Assembly (NCBI RefSeq): GCF_923077115.1
Contig: NZ_CAKLPX010000001.1
Coordinates: forward strand, 1,302,001 to 1,366,000
DNA: 64,000 nucleotides
From: Sinobacterium norvegicum
Lineage (GTDB): Bacteria; Pseudomonadota; Gammaproteobacteria; Pseudomonadales; Sinobacteriaceae
Direction: 5' to 3'
Made by a program: the position numbers and the translations under genes. How positions within the stretch are numbered: the stretch's first letter is position 1; every line of letters starts with the position of its first letter. Shown piece by piece: positions 7,845 through 19,005 of this stretch. The notes beneath the pieces are model-generated. The model was not told the DNA's origin. It saw only the letters and a list, made by a program, of their open reading frames with translations, and did no database searches.

Positions 7845-10800
7845 CATCCCCTCCAAAGTCAAAATCAAATAAGCCTTTTTTGTCACTGACATCAAAGAAG
7901 CGTTCAAACTTTAATTGTGGATCTGCCCAACTGCCTTTGATCGAATACACCGCGCTGGATATCTTATTAAACTGTGTTTCAAAGACTTTACTGGCGACAA
8001 AAACACCAGCCGCCGTTGGCAGGCCGCCCGCCAAGGCGATTACCCAAGGGAGATTGGTGGTAATGGGCAGGGTGACTACCAGTTCTCCATCGACCAGTTC
8101 CTCATTTAAATCAAACAGCCCTGTCAATTTGAAATCACTGGACGGTCCCTTGACCTGCAACGGCGTTGCAATCTGCATAACACCCTGCTCAAAGGCGACA
8201 TCGCCGGTGACCTGGTCATAACTCAACCCCTTGCTATATAGGTCTGAGAAATCTAACTGCAATCGTCGCACCAGGTTGGCAAAATTCAATACACCAAAGA
8301 TCTTCAATGCCTCAGCGGCGGAGCCGGCGGTCTGTTTAAACTGGCCCTTGTCCAGCTTTAACACCACATCACCCTGCAGGTTTTTAATATCAATATCGGC
8401 AGGCGTACCCCGCCAGGATAAGCGGGTGATAAAAGAGGCTGACTTGCTGTTTACCGCCTCGGGGAGATCAAAGGCCTGCAGTACCTTACCGATATCCCCC
8501 ATAGTCAACAGCGCCTCCACCGAGGTCGAGTGCTGTTGACCATCGACTTGCCATAACAGATTGGCACTGTCGCGCCCCGCTATTGGACCAACATCGACAC
8601 CCCGAATTTGACCCTCAATATTTTCAATAAATACACCCTGCCCCTGTGGCTTGGAATCAAATCTCCAGCCACCATAGGACTCACCATAGAGCGTAAGCTC
8701 CTCGATGCTAAAGTCCATTGGCGGATAGCTCCAAGGTTCAATGTGTTTGAGCGCATCGAGGGGCTCAACCTCGGCGACGACTGGCAACGCCTCCTGCTCT
8801 CCGGCAACGGATGAACCTGGCGCAGCCTGTACCGGCGCCGATACAGCCTCCGCTGCCTCAAAGGGGTAAATCATATGATCAACATCGATTTTTAACCGCT
8901 CTGAATCGCGAAGTAACAGCATAGAGCCTGTCAGCTTTGGGTTTTCGATGGCTATCCGCCAGCCCTGATCTGTATTGACGATACTCAGGGCACTGTTGTT
9001 TAGGTTTTGACCAAAAAACAGCACCTGGCCAACACTGAGGTTTTCGACGACGACGCCAATATCAGCATCCGCCACTGACGTCAGCGCCAATTCCTCGCCA
9101 TTGCTTTCAATCGCCTCATCTGTTGTTGCTGCGTGAGTAGCTGAGGGTTTATCTGCCGCCGCTTGATCAACCCGTGCGGTCTTGGGCGCGACACTGGATT
9201 GCAGTGGCTCAACGGTTAATAATTGACTGATGGTTAAGCCCGGCATCATTGCTTCCAGCGCAGCTTGTTGGCGCTGATATGCAATCAATTCAGTATCAAA
9301 TTGCTGATATTTATTTAACGTCGCCAGCCACGGATCAACTAACAACGTTGGTAAGTGGCCACTTATAAGCAGGCCTTTCTTGTGCTCCATTGGCTGCCAG
9401 TCGCTACCTAGATTGAGCTTTGCTCGCTGCATTTTCCGATTGTTAAAATCCATTTGCAGCTCGGCCATATTGTCGATTTTAAACACCGCCAACTGCTTTT
9501 TCGAGGCGATGGGCAACGTTATAGATAATGGCCAGGGCTCGTCCACCTGCTTATTGTAGGGTTGAGGCAAATCAACCGTCATACCCTGCAAGTCAGTGCG
9601 CACCAACAACTCGCTCTGTCGTTGACGGCCAGGGCCTGGGGCAATAACAATATCGGCTTCAAATTCGCTTTCCCCCTCAAGAAAGCGAATCACCGGCTGC
9701 TGTGTCCACTGATACAACCGCTCTGCATCTACCAGGCCACGGCCCTCAATATTATAATTTTGATAGCGGATATTATTTTCTATTTCTGTTTCTGTTTCTG
9801 TATTTATCGCAAAATGGATCGGCTTACCCCAAAACAAACCCGATAAACGGTCGCTGCTCAATCCCCTGACAGAGTTATAACTCAATCTACCAGTTAACTG
9901 CTGAAAGCCCAGGCCAAAGTCTGCAATGGCAAAGTTACTGTTGTTGAGATCGGCAACAACATCAATATAGGGCGCCACCTGCACTCCCCTTGTTTTCACC
10001 AGCGGCATGGCCAGATCAAGCGCAGCGGTCACCTGCCCTGACGCCTGCCAACCCTGAAACATATTCCCTGTCATCGCCGCCAACGGCGTCTGTTCGAACA
10101 TCGAAATGACGCTCTGAGCATCATTGGCCTCGATACTGGATTTCACTGACAACCCTAACGATTTAGTACTGCCGTCAACCACTACCGTCGTTGACGGCAG
10201 GTAGGCTCCCAGCATATCTGCACCGGAGGCAAACACTGTCGTCACGCGGTTATTTACATAGAGTCGTCCCGATAGTGCCGTCAGCTCAGGCCATGCAGGG
10301 TCAAAATGAATATTACCCTGATCAATATCTAAGCCCAGTTGAATACTTTTGGCGGTGCCACCTTTTAGCCCCCCGTGAAAGATAAAACCAGCCTCGCTGA
10401 CATTGCCACGATGAATACTGTCATCCAGCCACGCCAAGAGTGATTTGGGCAGGGTGTAAGGCAGAAAGTCATTGCGATACTTAGCTGCACTGCCTTTGAG
10501 CCCTACCATCAACGACATTGTCGAGGGCAATGGATCCGATGGCACTTTGGCAATATCCAAATCAAGCTGCGCCACTGCCGTGCCAAAATCCGCCTCAATA
10601 AACAACGGGCTACTATTGACCGTGACACGTTCGCCCACATGCCAGTCCACCCGCCCACGGGCTTGGTCAAACACCAGGTCATGCTTGTAAACCGAGGGAA
10701 AGGTTAGCGCAACATCGGTGCTATCAAGATCTACCCAGCCTGACAAAATACCGGCTTCGAGATAACCACTGACAAACTTGCCACCCGGTGCGCCCTTCCA

Positions 10801-12057
10801 AGGCAGTACATTGACAGCCTCAAGTTCAGCCTGTAACCGTAGCTTTTCAGCCAGCGGCTTGCTGTTATCAAAACGCCAGTGAAGGTTATTCAAGAAACCG
10901 CCGGGGAGCAATGTGGCCAACGCCTGCTGTCCCTTTGCTGGCAGCATACCCGAACGTAATAAATTGTTGGTTAAGGCCGCTAAATCCAGCCGCGAAACCG
11001 CCCCGTTAACAGCCTGCCCCGGTTGATAGACAACACTGGTTTTTTCAATATCCAGCACACTATACCAATCTAGGCGAAGGTCCTGACCATAAACCTCAAG
11101 CCCACTTTCCTCGCTGTAACCAACGGCAATTTTGCCAGACAACTGTTTGATTTCTTCCAGTTGATGGTCAATAAAGTTATTAATATCGAGCTGATAAAAA
11201 TTCAAATCGCTGTCGATGACCAAGCCGGCGTTGGCATCATAGCCAATGTTAACCCGCCCATCGGCAATGATGGAATTGGGGATGTAGTTGGGGGCAATCG
11301 GCTGAAAATAGGCCAGCTGAGCCGAGTCTAGTTGCAGCGAGGAAATCAGCTTTAAGTTAGAGGAGAATAAATCGCCATCACCTTCAATCCGCCCCTGCAG
11401 CGGAATTTTCCCCGAGGGGGCATCCAGCCAAACGGAGCCCGCGAGGGAATCTTGTGACTGCAACAATTTAACATTCAGTGCACCGACCACGACACGCTGG
11501 CCATTATTAGCCGTTAACACCACATCGCTGTTTTCAATAATAATACGACGCGACTCATCGATCAGTTCGCGGAAGGCGCGGAATTTATCATTGGTCGATG
11601 AACCCGGCTTTGGTGGCTTGTCTGATTTCTGCTCTGCATACCCCGTTAACCCCCAGCTGCCATTATCGCGCTGCTGCAGATTAATCTCAGCACCGGATAA
11701 CACCAAGGTCTTAAAAATCGGTTGCGCATGGGCCAGTGATGCCAGCGCATCAAACTGCACCGACAATAATTCAACGCTGACGGCAACCTCTTCACTGCTT
11801 TCGGCGCTGCCGCCAAAGAGCTTAAACCCTTCTACCCGTATCCCCGGCGACAGCAACTGCCACTCGCCTGAGAGGCCTTCAATACTGACCTGCAAGCCGG
11901 TTTGTTGCTCCACCTGCCCAACAATGTACTGTCGATAATCCGTTAACTTAGGCAGGTAGTATCGCCCTAAACTGACATAGGCGGCTACGAGGACAATCGA
12001 CACCAGGAGCAGGTACTTTGCCGTGTGATAGGTTGGCTTTATAACGCGTTTAACCAT
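7795..12057 (-). CDS. yhdP: YhdP family AsmA-like envelope protein
   Basis: 1420 residues (E. coli YhdP 1266). One N-terminal membrane anchor (YLLLVSIVLVAAYVSLG, about 16-32) is followed by a very long periplasmic repeat-rich beta region ending in an AsmA-like C-terminal part and an acidic tail (GGDDEDD). In E. coli YhdP, with TamB and YdbH, carries phospholipids between inner and outer membranes; this role is transferred by homology. A low-complexity Ala/Pro/Glu stretch lies near residues 1015-1105. It follows rng by 29 nt and overlaps the nitrilase gene, the conserved order of the mre-rng locus. Confidence 0.92.
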   Translation of the reverse strand: MVKRVIKPTYHTAKYLLLVSIVLVAAYVSLGRYYLPKLTDYRQYIVGQVEQQTGLQVSIEGLSGEWQLLSPGIRVEGFKLFGGSAESSEEVAVSVELLSVQFDALASLAHAQPIFKTLVLSGAEINLQQRDNGSWGLTGYAEQKSDKPPKPGSSTNDKFRAFRELIDESRRIIIENSDVVLTANNGQRVVVGALNVKLLQSQDSLAGSVWLDAPSGKIPLQGRIEGDGDLFSSNLKLISSLQLDSAQLAYFQPIAPNYIPNSIIADGRVNIGYDANAGLVIDSDLNFYQLDINNFIDHQLEEIKQLSGKIAVGYSEESGLEVYGQDLRLDWYSVLDIEKTSVVYQPGQAVNGAVSRLDLAALTNNLLRSGMLPAKGQQALATLLPGGFLNNLHWRFDNSKPLAEKLRLQAELEAVNVLPWKGAPGGKFVSGYLEAGILSGWVDLDSTDVALTFPSVYKHDLVFDQARGRVDWHVGERVTVNSSPLFIEADFGTAVAQLDLDIAKVPSDPLPSTMSLMVGLKGSAAKYRNDFLPYTLPKSLLAWLDDSIHRGNVSEAGFIFHGGLKGGTAKSIQLGLDIDQGNIHFDPAWPELTALSGRLYVNNRVTTVFASGADMLGAYLPSTTVVVDGSTKSLGLSVKSSIEANDAQSVISMFEQTPLAAMTGNMFQGWQASGQVTAALDLAMPLVKTRGVQVAPYIDVVADLNNSNFAIADFGLGFQQLTGRLSYNSVRGLSSDRLSGLFWGKPIHFAINTETETEIENNIRYQNYNIEGRGLVDAERLYQWTQQPVIRFLEGESEFEADIVIAPGPGRQRQSELLVRTDLQGMTVDLPQPYNKQVDEPWPLSITLPIASKKQLAVFKIDNMAELQMDFNNRKMQRAKLNLGSDWQPMEHKKGLLISGHLPTLLVDPWLATLNKYQQFDTELIAYQRQQAALEAMMPGLTISQLLTVEPLQSSVAPKTARVDQAAADKPSATHAATTDEAIESNGEELALTSVADADIGVVVENLSVGQVLFFGQNLNNSALSIVNTDQGWRIAIENPKLTGSMLLLRDSERLKIDVDHMIYPFEAAEAVSAPVQAAPGSSVAGEQEALPVVAEVEPLDALKHIEPWSYPPMDFSIEELTLYGESYGGWRFDSKPQGQGVFIENIEGQIRGVDVGPIAGRDSANLLWQVDGQQHSTSVEALLTMGDIGKVLQAFDLPEAVNSKSASFITRLSWRGTPADIDIKNLQGDVVLKLDKGQFKQTAGSAAEALKIFGVLNFANLVRRLQLDFSDLYSKGLSYDQVTGDVAFEQGVMQIATPLQVKGPSSDFKLTGLFDLNEELVDGELVVTLPITTNLPWVIALAGGLPTAAGVFVASKVFETQFNKISSAVYSIKGSWADPQLKFERFFDVSDKKGLFDFDFGGDDEDDVNSGSTADDQRQ

Positions 12058-12086
12058 CGATCTATTTTCTTACCGCAGAGTGAGCG

Positions 12087-13592
12087 TTACAGCAACACAA
12101 CATCAAACTGTTCCTGGTTGTACATCGCTTCCACCTGGAAGCGAATAGAAGCATCAATAAACTCAGCCAAATCAGCGACGCTGTCAGCATCCTCATCGAG
12201 TAGGCGATCGATTACCGACTGCTCAGCCAGCACCAAAAAGTCACTCTTGTCGTAGGCCCTTGCCTCGCGCAGTATCTCTCGGAATATTTCATAGCAGACC
12301 GTTTCGGCTGATTTCAATGCGCCGCGGCCATGGCAGGCAGGACAGCTAACACATAGCACATGTTCCAAACTTTCTCGGGTACGCTTGCGGGTCATCTGCA
12401 CCAGACCCAGCTCTGAAACCGTCGATATTGCCGTCTTCGCGTGATCCTTGTCCAGCACCTTATTCAGTGTGCGTAATAACTGCCGACGGTGCTCCTCATC
12501 CTTCATATCGATGAAATCGATAATAATCATACCACCGAGATTACGCACTCGCAGTTGGCGTGCCAAACAGGCAGCCGCCTCTAGGTTGGTTTTAAAAATC
12601 GTTTCTTCAAGATTACGATGACCGACAAAGGCTCCGGTATTGACGTCGATGGTGGTCAGCGCCTCGGTTTGATCGATAATCAAGTAACCGCCAGATTTTA
12701 GCGATACCTTGCGCTCCAAGCCTTTTTGAATCTCCGATTCGACACTGTAGAGATCGAAGATCGGTCGCTCACCGCGGTAGTGCTCAATTTTATTGAGAAT
12801 ATCGGGGACGAAATCGTGGCAAAATTCCGCCGCCTTCTGAAAAGTCTCAGTCGAGTCGATACGGATACGCTCAACCTCGGAGCGCACCATGTCACGCAAC
12901 ACACGAATCGCCAGCGGCAAATCCTCGTATACGGGTTTGGATGCCTTAGTCTCCGGCATCTTGCGTTCGAGGGTTTGCCACAGTCGCTTGAGGAATTGAA
13001 TATCCGCTAATATCTCCGCCTCACCGATACCTTCAGCCACGGTGCGGACAATAAAGCCGCCACCGCTTTTGTTGTCACTCTCTACCTGACCTGACTCGCT
13101 GTCTACGACCGCGATACCGGCATTGACCAGCTCTTTTAGGCGGTTGCGCTCGTCGACATCGTCGATGCGCTGTGAGATACCTATATGATCACTCTGTGGC
13201 ATATAGACCAAATAACGGGAGGAGACCGACAACTGTGTCGTCACCCGCGCCCCCTTGGTGCCCAACGGGTCTTTCACCACTTGGACATAGAGACGCTGAC
13301 CATCGTGGACTAAATCGCGAATGTTGAGCTCCTCGCCCTTGTCAGCGGCACTGAGTTTCTCACTGCGACCGACGATATCACTGGCGTGAATAAAACTGGC
13401 TTTTTCCAAACCAATATCAACAAAGGCTGCCTGCATGCCGGGCAGCACTCTGACGACCTTGCCACAGTAAATATTACCGACAATGCCGCGGCTGCTGGTA
13501 CGCTCGATATAGACCTCTTGCAACACACCATTTTCGATCACAGCCGCCCGCGTCTCGGACGGGGTTACATTGATTAGAATCTCTTCACTCAT
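12087..13592 (-). CDS. rng: ribonuclease G
   Basis: Single-strand-specific endoribonuclease that matures the 5' end of 16S rRNA and degrades mRNAs. 501 residues (E. coli 489). S1 domain at about 35-125 (GNIYCGKVVRVLPGMQAAFVDIG), DNase I-like catalytic domain with Mg-binding aspartates in TIDVNTGAF and IIIDFIDM, and a Zn-link Cys pair C417/C420 in SCPACHGRG. No RNase E-like degradosome scaffold tail is present, which separates it from rne. Ordered maf-rng-yhdP on one strand. Confidence 0.96.
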   Translation of the reverse strand: MSEEILINVTPSETRAAVIENGVLQEVYIERTSSRGIVGNIYCGKVVRVLPGMQAAFVDIGLEKASFIHASDIVGRSEKLSAADKGEELNIRDLVHDGQRLYVQVVKDPLGTKGARVTTQLSVSSRYLVYMPQSDHIGISQRIDDVDERNRLKELVNAGIAVVDSESGQVESDNKSGGGFIVRTVAEGIGEAEILADIQFLKRLWQTLERKMPETKASKPVYEDLPLAIRVLRDMVRSEVERIRIDSTETFQKAAEFCHDFVPDILNKIEHYRGERPIFDLYSVESEIQKGLERKVSLKSGGYLIIDQTEALTTIDVNTGAFVGHRNLEETIFKTNLEAAACLARQLRVRNLGGMIIIDFIDMKDEEHRRQLLRTLNKVLDKDHAKTAISTVSELGLVQMTRKRTRESLEHVLCVSCPACHGRGALKSAETVCYEIFREILREARAYDKSDFLVLAEQSVIDRLLDEDADSVADLAEFIDASIRFQVEAMYNQEQFDVVLL

Positions 13593-13664
13593 ACGCTGTT
13601 ACCACCTGTAATATTGTTGACGGGAGAAAAAACACCGTCTTTTTATGGCTTTATAATCACTATA

Positions 13665-14258
13665 CTACCAGCAAGAGAGGCCAAACTGCTGCAGTAAAAA
13701 TTCTGTTTCTGCCAGTGGTAGGCCGACGACACCGGTATAACTGCCACTGAGGTGCTCAACAAATAGACCACCCTTACCCTGAATACCATAACTGCCGGCC
13801 TTATCCGCCGGCTCGCCACTGTGCCAATAGGCGGAAATCTCCGACGCACTGATTGCCCGGAATGTAACGTCGGTAATACTGACCAATGCCTGCTGTTGCC
13901 GATGGTCGACGACGGCAACACTGGTCATCACCTGGTGTTGTGACGACGACAGCCTCGTCAGCATCGCCGTGGCATCGGCCTGATCAACGGGCTTGCCCAA
14001 AATCTGTCCATCGATGACAACACAGGTGTCAGAGCCCAATACCGGTCTCATCGGCCGGCCACTGCTGGCAATCAAAGATTGAACCGCCACCGCCTTGGCC
14101 AGAGCTAGTCGCTCGACATAATCTCTCGGACTCTCACTGTCCAGCGGCGTCTCATCGATATCGGCCACCACGCGCTCGAAGCTCACTCCGGCCTGTTGCA
14201 AAAGTTCGGCGCGACGTGGCGAGGCTGAGGCGAGGTAAATAGCAAAATCAGTAGCCAT
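13665..14258 (-). CDS. maf: Maf-family nucleotide pyrophosphatase (YhdE-like)
   Basis: 197-residue house-cleaning enzyme that hydrolyses dTTP/UTP or modified nucleotides. The signature SASPRR (11-16) is intact, as are ETPLDSESPRDYVERLALAKA and the LGSDTCV motif. Position between mreD and rng is conserved and supports the YhdE-like (dTTP/UTP) subgroup. Its ATG overlaps the mreD stop (TAATG), so translation is coupled. Confidence 0.94.
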   Translation of the reverse strand: MATDFAIYLASASPRRAELLQQAGVSFERVVADIDETPLDSESPRDYVERLALAKAVAVQSLIASSGRPMRPVLGSDTCVVIDGQILGKPVDQADATAMLTRLSSSQHQVMTSVAVVDHRQQQALVSITDVTFRAISASEISAYWHSGEPADKAGSYGIQGKGGLFVEHLSGSYTGVVGLPLAETEFLLQQFGLSCW

Positions 14259-14740
14259 TAAGTGACCCTAAAACGACGGCGAGTAGCGCGCATAAAAACC
14301 ATAAACCATGGCCAGATAATCGCACTGCAAAATGCCGATATTAAGAAGTGTAGCGAGGGTGGGTGACTGCTGCCAAAACTCTGCACCCATCGGCCAATCA
14401 TCGCCGACAACCCCACCAAGATAAAGACCAACATAGCCTGCTGCCACAGCGAGAAATTTCGCATACGCTGGTATACATTGAGACAAATATAACTGACCAC
14501 CACCAGGGCCAGCGCATTTTGCCCCATGATTTCACCGCGCAGGCCATCGAGCAACAAACCCAGTATAAAGGCCGTGCCAACACCGACACGATGCGGCAGC
14601 GCCATCACCCAGTAAATTAAAAACATCACCAGCCACTCGGGGCGAGCGAACACCAGCCAGTGCGGCATCGGCACCACCGCCAGCAAAAATGCGATGGCAA
14701 AACTACCGTAAATCACCCACCGCCCCTGTGCCTCTATCAT
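14258..14740 (-). CDS. mreD: rod shape-determining protein MreD
   Basis: 160-residue inner-membrane protein with about five hydrophobic helices (for example WVIYGSFAIAFLLAVVPM and WLVMFLIYWVMALP). Member of the elongasome with MreB and MreC, directing peptidoglycan insertion along the cell side wall. The stop overlaps maf by one base and the start overlaps mreC by four bases (ATGA). Confidence 0.93.
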   Translation of the reverse strand: MIEAQGRWVIYGSFAIAFLLAVVPMPHWLVFARPEWLVMFLIYWVMALPHRVGVGTAFILGLLLDGLRGEIMGQNALALVVVSYICLNVYQRMRNFSLWQQAMLVFILVGLSAMIGRWVQSFGSSHPPSLHFLISAFCSAIIWPWFMVFMRATRRRFRVT

Positions 14741-15552
14741 TGCGCAGCCTGGGTTGCTGTGGTCAAGTCACCGCTGTTGTCGCGATGAAAGACCAGCAAG
14801 ACATGGCGGGTACGATCGAGCTGAGCGGTTGGAATGGCGCGAACAATCAAAAACGGCAAGCCCGGATTGTGGATAACAGAGCTGACGCGAGCCACCGGAT
14901 AGCCTTCGGGAAAACGACCACCGAGGCCAGAGCTGACCAATAAATCGCCATTTTGGATATCCGTTGTCGCCGCCACATGGTGCAATTGCAACTCGTCGGT
15001 AAGACCAACGCCGTCGGCAATCGAGCGAACACCGTTACGATTCACCTGAACCGGCACCGCGTGACTGGCATCGGTAATCAACAACAGTCGGCTGGTTTTG
15101 AGGCTGACACTGACGATTTGGCCAATCACTCCGTTAGCCTCCAACACCGGCTGCCCAATGTAGACACCGTCCTCAGAGCCCTTATTGATAATTACTTGCT
15201 GCGCCTGGGGATTCGGCAGTACGCCGATAATTTCAGCGACAACCACATCGCTACGCAATAAGGCCGAGGAGTTAAGCAGCTCACGCAGACGCACATTTTC
15301 CGCCGCCAGAGAGGCCAATTTTAAAACCCGCCCCTTTAACACCAAGGCCTCTGCCTTGAGCGCGTCGTTTTCCTCGATCAAGTCAGAGCGACTCATTGAG
15401 TGTTTATTGGTCCAGAGCGACAGCTGCACAGGTAAATCCGTCAACCAATAGGCCGGCGCGGTAATCACCGACGTCACATAGCGGGCTACACCGAGCTTCT
15501 CTGTACGATAATCGAAGGCCACGAGTACCATGGCCAATATTGCCAATATCAC
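14737..15552 (-). CDS. mreC: rod shape-determining protein MreC
   Basis: Periplasmic elongasome scaffold with one N-terminal anchor, a coiled coil (EENDALKAEALVLKGRVLKL) and a beta-sandwich domain (GVIGQIVSVSLKTSRLLLIT, SGLGGRFPEGYPVARV). The first conventional start is GTG at 15552, giving 271 residues beginning inside the membrane anchor. The same frame continues 17 codons upstream to a TGA and encodes VIKPLFGKTPSVGAKV, which matches the conserved MreC N-terminus (M-I-K-P-L-F). No ATG, GTG or TTG lies there; the best candidate is ATC at 15597. See findings. Confidence 0.93.
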   Translation of the reverse strand: MILAILAMVLVAFDYRTEKLGVARYVTSVITAPAYWLTDLPVQLSLWTNKHSMSRSDLIEENDALKAEALVLKGRVLKLASLAAENVRLRELLNSSALLRSDVVVAEIIGVLPNPQAQQVIINKGSEDGVYIGQPVLEANGVIGQIVSVSLKTSRLLLITDASHAVPVQVNRNGVRSIADGVGLTDELQLHHVAATTDIQNGDLLVSSGLGGRFPEGYPVARVSSVIHNPGLPFLIVRAIPTAQLDRTRHVLLVFHRDNSGDLTTATQAAQ

Positions 15553-15688
15553 TACTTTCGCCCCGACAGACGGAGTCTTTCCAAATAGCGGTTTGATGAC
15601 ATTCCCCGATCATTAGTTATCTGGTAATAAAACAAAGGCCGATCATCTGATCAGCCCCGGCTACTATAACATCTTACCCAAACACCGA

Positions 15689-17154
<1,466 letters not shown>

Positions 17155-17442
17155 ATGGCAATCGACTTACAAGAGATCGAACAAGTTGCCCGCTTATCCA
17201 GAATTAAACTCGATGGCGCAATGGCCGATGAGGTCACTCAAAAAGTGGGCAGTATTCTGCAGATGATCGACCAAATGCAAAGCGTCGACACCTCCGATGT
17301 TGAACCAATGGCCAATCCGTTAGACGCCGTGCAGCGCTTGCGCGCCGATGACGTTACCGAGATAAACCAGCGTGACAAGTTCCAGAGCGTGGCGCCAAAT
17401 GTTGAAGAGGGCCTGTACCTGGTACCCAAGGTTATCGAATAA
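17155..17442 (+). CDS. gatC: Asp-tRNA(Asn)/Glu-tRNA(Gln) amidotransferase subunit C
   Basis: 95-residue belt subunit that clamps GatA to GatB. The conserved start IEQVARLSRIKL and the central PMANPLDAVQRLRAD segment are clear. ATG at 17155 is chosen because GGAG lies nine bases before it and the family N-terminus fits. First gene of gatC-gatA-gatB; the operon implies that this organism makes Gln-tRNA and/or Asn-tRNA by transamidation. Confidence 0.95.
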   Translation: MAIDLQEIEQVARLSRIKLDGAMADEVTQKVGSILQMIDQMQSVDTSDVEPMANPLDAVQRLRADDVTEINQRDKFQSVAPNVEEGLYLVPKVIE

Positions 17443-17538
17443 CGGCGACATACGCCGGCTTCATTGAATCAACCACAGCATCTTAGCCGCGGTGTATTCA
17501 CCCCTGTTTTACAGTCGTCTAATTAGAGACAAAACATT

Positions 17539-18996
17539 ATGCATAAACTAACCGTCGCCGAGATCATGGCGGGTTTGCGAGATAAAACATTCTCCAGTGT
17601 CGAACTCACCGAGCATTACTTACAGCGTATCGACCGTCTCGATGAACGCTTTAACAGCTTTATTACTGTTACCGCCGAACAGGCCTTGGCACAGGCAAAG
17701 GCTGCCGACACCTTGCTAGCCAACGGCAATGCCCAGCCATTAACCGGTGTGCCGATCGCCAACAAAGACATCTTTTGCACCGAGGGTGTGCGCACCAGTT
17801 GCGGTTCGAAAATGCTCGACAACTTCAAGCCACCGTACAACGCCACGGTAATCGAGCAGTTCAATCAGCAGGGTTTGGTCAGCCTGGGCAAGACCAATAT
17901 GGACGAGTTCGCCATGGGCTCGAGCAACGAAAACAGCTATTACGGCGCCTGTAAAAACCCCTGGGATACCCGTACCATCCCCGGCGGTTCCTCCGGTGGT
18001 TCGGCGGCGGCGGTTGCGGCACTGCTGACCCCGGCAGCCACCGGCACCGACACCGGCGGCTCGATTCGCCAGCCAGCGGCAATGTGTGGCATTACCGGCT
18101 TGAAGCCAACCTACGGTCGTGTCTCACGCTTTGGCATGATTGCCTACGCCTCCAGCCTCGATCAGGGCGGCCCAATGGCTCGCACCGCCGAGGATACGGC
18201 GATACTGCTCAACGCCATGGCCGGCGTCGACTATAAAGACTCGACCTCGCTCGACGTGCCGACCGAGGACTATACCGCCAACCTCAACCAGCCGTTAACC
18301 GGTTTGCGTATCGGCCTGCCGAAGGAATACTTCGACACCGCCGGCCTCAACCCCGAGGTCGCCGACACCGTGCAACAGGCGATCAAAGTGTATGAATCAC
18401 TTGGCGCCACGGTGAAGGAAATCAGCCTGGGCTCTACCGAACTGGCCATCCCAGCGTACTATGTTATCGCACCCGCCGAGGCCAGCACCAACCTCAGCCG
18501 CTTCGACGGCGTCCGCTACGGGCACCGCTGCGACAACCCCGTCGACCTCGAAGATCTCTACACCCGCTCCCGCGCCGAGGGCTTTGGCGCCGAGGTACAG
18601 CGTCGTATTTTGATCGGCTCCTATGTGTTGTCGGCCGGTTTCTATGATGCTTACTACCGTAAGGCACAACAGATCCGCCGCCTCATTAAAGACGACTTCA
18701 CCGCCGCCTTTAATGAGGTCGATGTCATCATGAGCCCCACTGCCCCCAACCCCGCCTTTAAGATTGGCGAGAAGAGCAGCGACCCCGTCACCATGTACGC
18801 CGAGGACATTTTTACCATTGGCGTTAACATGGCCGGCCTTCCTGGCATGTCGATCCCCTGTGGCACGGTCAATGATTTACCGGTTGGTTTACAGCTTATT
18901 GGCAACTACTTGGACGAGAGCAAACTGCTCAACTGCGCCCATATGTTCCAACAGGCCACCGACTGGCACACCCACACCGCAGCGGATCTAGACTAG
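17539..18996 (+). CDS. gatA: Asp-tRNA(Asn)/Glu-tRNA(Gln) amidotransferase subunit A
   Basis: 485-residue glutaminase subunit of the amidase-signature family. It releases ammonia from glutamine, which is channelled to GatB. The catalytic triad is K76 (NKDIF), Ser151 in GGSSGGSAA and Ser175 in [10 protein letters not shown], with the same spacing as characterised GatA enzymes. It lies 96 nt after gatC and 9 nt before gatB. Confidence 0.98.
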   Translation: MHKLTVAEIMAGLRDKTFSSVELTEHYLQRIDRLDERFNSFITVTAEQALAQAKAADTLLANGNAQPLTGVPIANKDIFCTEGVRTSCGSKMLDNFKPPYNATVIEQFNQQGLVSLGKTNMDEFAMGSSNENSYYGACKNPWDTRTIPGGSSGGSAAAVAALLTPAATGTDTGGSIRQPAAMCGITGLKPTYGRVSRFGMIAYASSLDQGGPMARTAEDTAILLNAMAGVDYKDSTSLDVPTEDYTANLNQPLTGLRIGLPKEYFDTAGLNPEVADTVQQAIKVYESLGATVKEISLGSTELAIPAYYVIAPAEASTNLSRFDGVRYGHRCDNPVDLEDLYTRSRAEGFGAEVQRRILIGSYVLSAGFYDAYYRKAQQIRRLIKDDFTAAFNEVDVIMSPTAPNPAFKIGEKSSDPVTMYAEDIFTIGVNMAGLPGMSIPCGTVNDLPVGLQLIGNYLDESKLLNCAHMFQQATDWHTHTAADLD

Positions 18997-19005
18997 GAAA
19001 TTACT

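Noticed and set aside
18397-18669. Antisense frame in gatA
   Set aside because: Overlaps essential gatA codons; composition is a reverse-complement artefact.
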